The notes beneath the pieces were generated by a model. That model was not told the DNA's origin and did not search any database. It worked only from the letters and a program-made list of their open reading frames with translations. The position numbers were made by a program, and so were the translations under genes. This document shows, one piece after another, positions 5,929 through 8,699 of a DNA stretch of 8,699 nucleotides. The DNA is from Chloroflexota bacterium (GTDB lineage: Bacteria; Chloroflexota; Dormibacteria; Aeolococcales; Aeolococcaceae). Numbering within the stretch: the first letter of the stretch is position 1; each line of letters begins with the position of its first letter. The stretch spans positions 1 to 8,699 of the forward strand of contig DNAU01000166.1 in NCBI GenBank assembly GCA_003491925.1, given 5' to 3'.

Positions 5929-8051
5929 GATAGCACCGACACGTCGTCCGGCGACAGCGTCGTCTTCCGAAACACCTCGAACTTGGTCGCGCCTATCGCG
6001 GCCCCGTCCCAGGCGTACCCCTGACGATCCGCGTCGGGCAGCACGTGGCCCAGTCCCCAGCCCGAGTACGACTCGGAGCCCCGCTCTCGCACGACCACCC
6101 TGCCCCCCGCGCAGGGACCCTCTATCCTGTGCCGCGGAGCCACGATCCCCCAGTGGTACGCGTGCTCAGCCCTGCTCGCGGATCCCCCCGTGATCGTACC
6201 GACACCCGACGCGTCCGCGCCGAACGCCGAGTCCGGCAGGAGGCCGGCCGAGCGGTCGTTCGCCACTACGACGCTCTCCCCAGTATCACACCGGATCAGC
6301 TTCAAGAAGCCTCCCGGAGCGATCGGGAAGACGGGGTTATACCCGCGCTCGTCAAGCCAGCCCACGGGGATCCAACCATCACTGGCGATCACTCCGGTGA
6401 GTGGCTCCGCGCCGAGGGGCGCGGACTGGCGGCCGCTCCAGTTCACGGTCTCGGTGCCGTGGTCTATGTGGATCACCCTGAAGTCGGTCAGGTGCCTCTT
6501 GTGGTCCGGCCACTGCTTGGCGAAGTGGTTGTCCACGCCGGCCGCCGTGGAGAAGGCGTCTGAGTAGATGTTCCTCCCGAGTCCCCTCAAGGCGCGGGCC
6601 GCGGGGTGGAACAGCTGGCAGTAGCCCCAGGGCATCCGGTTGGACGCGGAGTTGACGACGGGCAGGGAGCGGGCGAGGGCGGGGTTCTTCTTGTACTCTG
6701 CTACCCACTTGAGGGGAGACGCAGACGGGGTGTGCAGGCGAGTCGCGTAATAGAGGACGCCCGGGTTCCACACGTGACGGGCGAAAGTCTCCCTGAAGTT
6801 AGGCGGCAGGAGGATGTCGGCGTCGACGAACATCGCCCAGCCGTCGTAGTCGAGCGCTGCCACCCCGGCGTTGAGCATGGCCCCCTTGTTGAACCTGGCG
6901 CCCCTCAGCAGGTAGCTGTCGCTGACCACGACGCGGGCCCCGTGCCGCGCGGCTACCTCCGCGGTCTGCGCGTCGTCGGGACCCGTGACGACGACGACAG
7001 TATCCCAGTGCCGCACGTTCCACGGCAGGGTCAGCGCGAGTAGGTCGGAGTACCCCACGCAGACCATCACGCACTCGAGCTTGCGCGGTCTCAGGTTGTT
7101 GGCTGTGGACCCGATCCGGGTCGTCTTGTCGGCCACCCCTTCGGCGGCGGACGGCAGGTACCACTCGAGGTGCTTGGTCGCCTTGTACTTGACAGCGTCG
7201 TAGGAGGCGACGTCCATCACCTCCACGACCCCCCGGGCGACCTTCCGGCTGCCGATCCCGCGGAGCCGCTCGTAGTTGGCCGGCGAGACGATCTCCCTGT
7301 CCGAGGTCGACGGCAAGCGCGGCACGTCCATGGCCGCGCCGCAGATCTCGCACCACTTGAGCATGTCACCCCAGTCTTCCGGGGGCCGCCTCCACCAGTC
7401 CTTCTCGATGGGCCAGCCCTGCTTCGGCCCGGGACCGTCGAATGCGTGGGCCAGGGAGCCCATGACCTCGCACGGCCAGCAGCCCTGGGGCGTGATGCCG
7501 CAGGACCAGAACTTGTTCACCCAGCAGTCCTGGATCATATCGTAACGAACTTTCTCGGAGACCGGCAGCTCGCCGCCCGCCACCAGGATCTGCTGGTGCA
7601 GGCCGGCGTTCTCGTGGGTGTTGAAGCCGACGTACTGGTAGGAGTCGAGTATCTTCTCCCAGTGGCGGATCGTACTAGGGGGCAGCGACGTGAAGATGCC
7701 GCGCTTGACCTTGACGTCTCCGTAGTTGGCGATCAGGAAGTCAGTCAAGCGCGACACGGGCTTGGCCAAGAGCGCGAGCCTGCTCGAAGACGCGACCTCG
7801 TCCGGACCTCCCGTCCGCTCCACCAGGTAGTCTGTGGCGGCCTCGAGGTGGGGCCACAGGAGGGGCTCGCCCCCGATCACCCCTATCAGGCCGGGGTGGC
7901 CCTCCAGGGAGTCTACCGCCGCCCGGAACGTGTCGAGATCCATGTCCCTCACCGGGACGTGCCCGACGAGCCTCGTGCAGCCGGAGCACTGCTTAAAGCA
8001 CCGGGTCGTCACGTCCACCGTGACGACTCTCATCTCGGACATCGGGCGCAT
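5925..8051 (-). CDS. Radical SAM protein with auxiliary-cluster cysteines fused to a GT-A glycosyltransferase
   Basis: This protein is 708 aa from the ATG at 8051; the frame is open back to a TTG at 8075, but AGGAGG at 8064-8069 supports the later start. Domain 1 (about 10-240) is a radical SAM enzyme: CFKQCSGC gives the CX3CX2C [4Fe-4S] motif at Cys18/22/25, followed by GGEP at 60-63. A later cysteine set (Cys176, 184, 191, 194, 234, 237, within SCGITPQGCWPCE and WCEICG) resembles a SPASM/twitch auxiliary cluster. Domain 2 (about 325-545) is GT-A-like: a Rossmann start at LECVMVCV, a donor-site DXD at Asp410/Asp412 (FVDADILLP), and VIHIDHG...NWSGR near 527-541. Domain 3 (about 552-708) is unassigned. 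Expected chemistry is radical modification, of a peptide or sugar, joined to sugar transfer; the substrate is unknown. Its stop overlaps the next start by 4 bp. Confidence 0.88.
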   Translation of the reverse strand: MRPMSEMRVVTVDVTTRCFKQCSGCTRLVGHVPVRDMDLDTFRAAVDSLEGHPGLIGVIGGEPLLWPHLEAATDYLVERTGGPDEVASSSRLALLAKPVSRLTDFLIANYGDVKVKRGIFTSLPPSTIRHWEKILDSYQYVGFNTHENAGLHQQILVAGGELPVSEKVRYDMIQDCWVNKFWSCGITPQGCWPCEVMGSLAHAFDGPGPKQGWPIEKDWWRRPPEDWGDMLKWCEICGAAMDVPRLPSTSDREIVSPANYERLRGIGSRKVARGVVEVMDVASYDAVKYKATKHLEWYLPSAAEGVADKTTRIGSTANNLRPRKLECVMVCVGYSDLLALTLPWNVRHWDTVVVVTGPDDAQTAEVAARHGARVVVSDSYLLRGARFNKGAMLNAGVAALDYDGWAMFVDADILLPPNFRETFARHVWNPGVLYYATRLHTPSASPLKWVAEYKKNPALARSLPVVNSASNRMPWGYCQLFHPAARALRGLGRNIYSDAFSTAAGVDNHFAKQWPDHKRHLTDFRVIHIDHGTETVNWSGRQSAPLGAEPLTGVIASDGWIPVGWLDERGYNPVFPIAPGGFLKLIRCDTGESVVVANDRSAGLLPDSAFGADASGVGTITGGSASRAEHAYHWGIVAPRHRIEGPCAGGRVVVRERGSESYSGWGLGHVLPDADRQGYAWDGAAIGATKFEVFRKTTLSPDDVSVLS

Positions 8052-8063
8052 GGTAGTACGGTT

Positions 8064-8069
8064 CCTCCT
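8064..8069 (-). promoter_or_regulatory. Shine-Dalgarno AGGAGG for the radical SAM fusion gene
   Basis: AGGAGG on the - strand ends 12 nt before the ATG at 8051. That spacing is a little long but still favours this ATG over the TTG at 8075, which lies upstream of the site. Two further in-frame ATGs (8042, 8033) are even farther away. Confidence 0.6.
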
Positions 8070-8079
8070 CACCAAAATT

Positions 8080-8699
8080 TCAGCGACACCGAAAGAAGGC
8101 CGCAGTCGACCCCTCCAGCCGATCCGACACTCGCTCGAACTGGCCGGCGCGTCTTCGCATGTAGTCGACCGGCGCCAGGAGGTCGTGCCTCCCGGGCCGC
8201 CGCTCGTACAGGTAGTAGTCCAGGAGCCCGACCACGGTCACTCCTGGCACCGCGCGCGACAGGAGCGAGTCCATCGCGCTCGTGAAGAGCGGGTCCGTCT
8301 TGGGGGCGTCGAGGACGCAGATCTCTACCGGGTCGGGAAACTCGAACGAGAAGTCGGCGCCTAGATCCTGCTGGTGAGCGACGACGCTGGCGGAGTGGGC
8401 CCCGACGTTGGCCAGGTAGAGCGGGAGCAGGTCCTGTCCCTCCGCGAGCTCGAGCCCGCAGCGCCGCGCCTTGGCGACCTCCTCCGAGCTGGCGCGCCAG
8501 CGGTCGTACGCGTGGTAGGGCAGATCGTAGCCGACCTCGTCCAAACCCGTGAGCAGGGAGAGCGACGTGGCGCCGAGCCAGCAGCCGACCTCGACCGCCA
8601 CCCCGCGCCCCCGCCAGGCGCGACCCAGGCCGGCCAGGTAGTCGTGCACGGAGGGCGGGGTCATGGCCGGGATCCCGCGGATCACGTGGAGGTCAAGTG
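8080..8699 (-). CDS. Class I SAM-dependent methyltransferase, 5' end at or beyond window edge
   Basis: A Rossmann-fold methyltransferase is indicated by motif I VEVGCWLGATSLSLL, which binds S-adenosylmethionine, about 30 residues from the first in-window start. Later landmarks are AYDRWRAS, EGQDLLPLYL, EICVLDAPK (acidic strand-4 region), PGVTVVGLLDYYLYERRPG and STAAFFR at the C-terminus. The layout resembles small stand-alone TylF-like / Methyltransf_24 enzymes that O-methylate sugars or small molecules, so a sugar-methylating role beside glycosyltransferases is plausible but unproven. A GTG at 8685 and an ATG at 8664 could start it, but neither has a Shine-Dalgarno, and the frame stays open to the edge (residues L-D-L-H before the GTG). 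I therefore mark it partial; few residues should be missing. It lies 28 nt upstream of the radical SAM gene start and is the first visible gene of the - strand operon. Confidence 0.82.
   Translation of the reverse strand, partial: LDLHVIRGIPAMTPPSVHDYLAGLGRAWRGRGVAVEVGCWLGATSLSLLTGLDEVGYDLPYHAYDRWRASSEEVAKARRCGLELAEGQDLLPLYLANVGAHSASVVAHQQDLGADFSFEFPDPVEICVLDAPKTDPLFTSAMDSLLSRAVPGVTVVGLLDYYLYERRPGRHDLLAPVDYMRRRAGQFERVSDRLEGSTAAFFRCR

Noticed and set aside
7170..8285. 371-aa + strand frame opposite the radical SAM gene
   Set aside because: It is antisense to a gene with unmistakable motifs, spans two - strand genes, and has composition typical of a shadow.
1..8699. tRNA genes, rRNA, CRISPR arrays, phage attachment sites
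   Set aside because: None seen: no cloverleaf with CCA-type end, no regularly spaced short repeats with unique spacers, and no integrase-adjacent repeat.

Overview
This is a gene-dense, high-GC stretch (72% GC in a counted sample, 2461-2520). It most likely comes from a tailed phage or prophage of a high-GC bacterium. The support is a collagen-like, fibre-type protein, several small uncharacterised ORFs packed end to end, and glycan-modifying enzymes of a kind often carried by large environmental phages. No hallmark gene (terminase, portal, capsid, integrase) lies in the window, so a bacterial surface locus cannot be excluded.

The left half reads on the + strand. It holds the 3' part of a Gly-X-Y (collagen-like) protein (1-1055). 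A secreted, cysteine-rich protein with a Ser/Thr stalk follows 2 nt later (1058-1993). Next comes a small, markedly AT-richer ORF (2063-2383), then two short unknown proteins (2443-2847 and 2877-3191), and finally a GT32-type glycosyltransferase with a DXD motif (3256-3966).

The right half reads on the - strand and looks like one operon entering from the right edge: a SAM-dependent methyltransferase (8699-8080), a radical-SAM protein fused to a GT-A glycosyltransferase (8051-5925), a GT2-like protein with TPR-like repeats that has lost its catalytic motifs (5928-4672), and a second GT32 glycosyltransferase (4675-3971). The last three genes are joined by 4-bp start/stop overlaps. The two GT32 genes are paralogues facing each other, tail to tail, with 4 nt between them.

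Two points stand out. First, the AT-rich ORF at 2063-2383 lies between imperfect inverted repeats (19 of 23 positions match), which in turn sit at 11-bp direct repeats exactly 400 bp apart. Removing one 400-bp unit would leave a normal short intergenic gap, so this looks like a tiny inserted cassette. Second, two glycosyltransferases, a radical-SAM/glycosyltransferase fusion, a pseudo-glycosyltransferase and a methyltransferase lie next to two proteins rich in Ser and Thr (a collagen-like stalk and a secreted stalk protein). This suggests, as inference only, a system that decorates the virion fibre or the host surface with a modified, possibly methylated, glycan.
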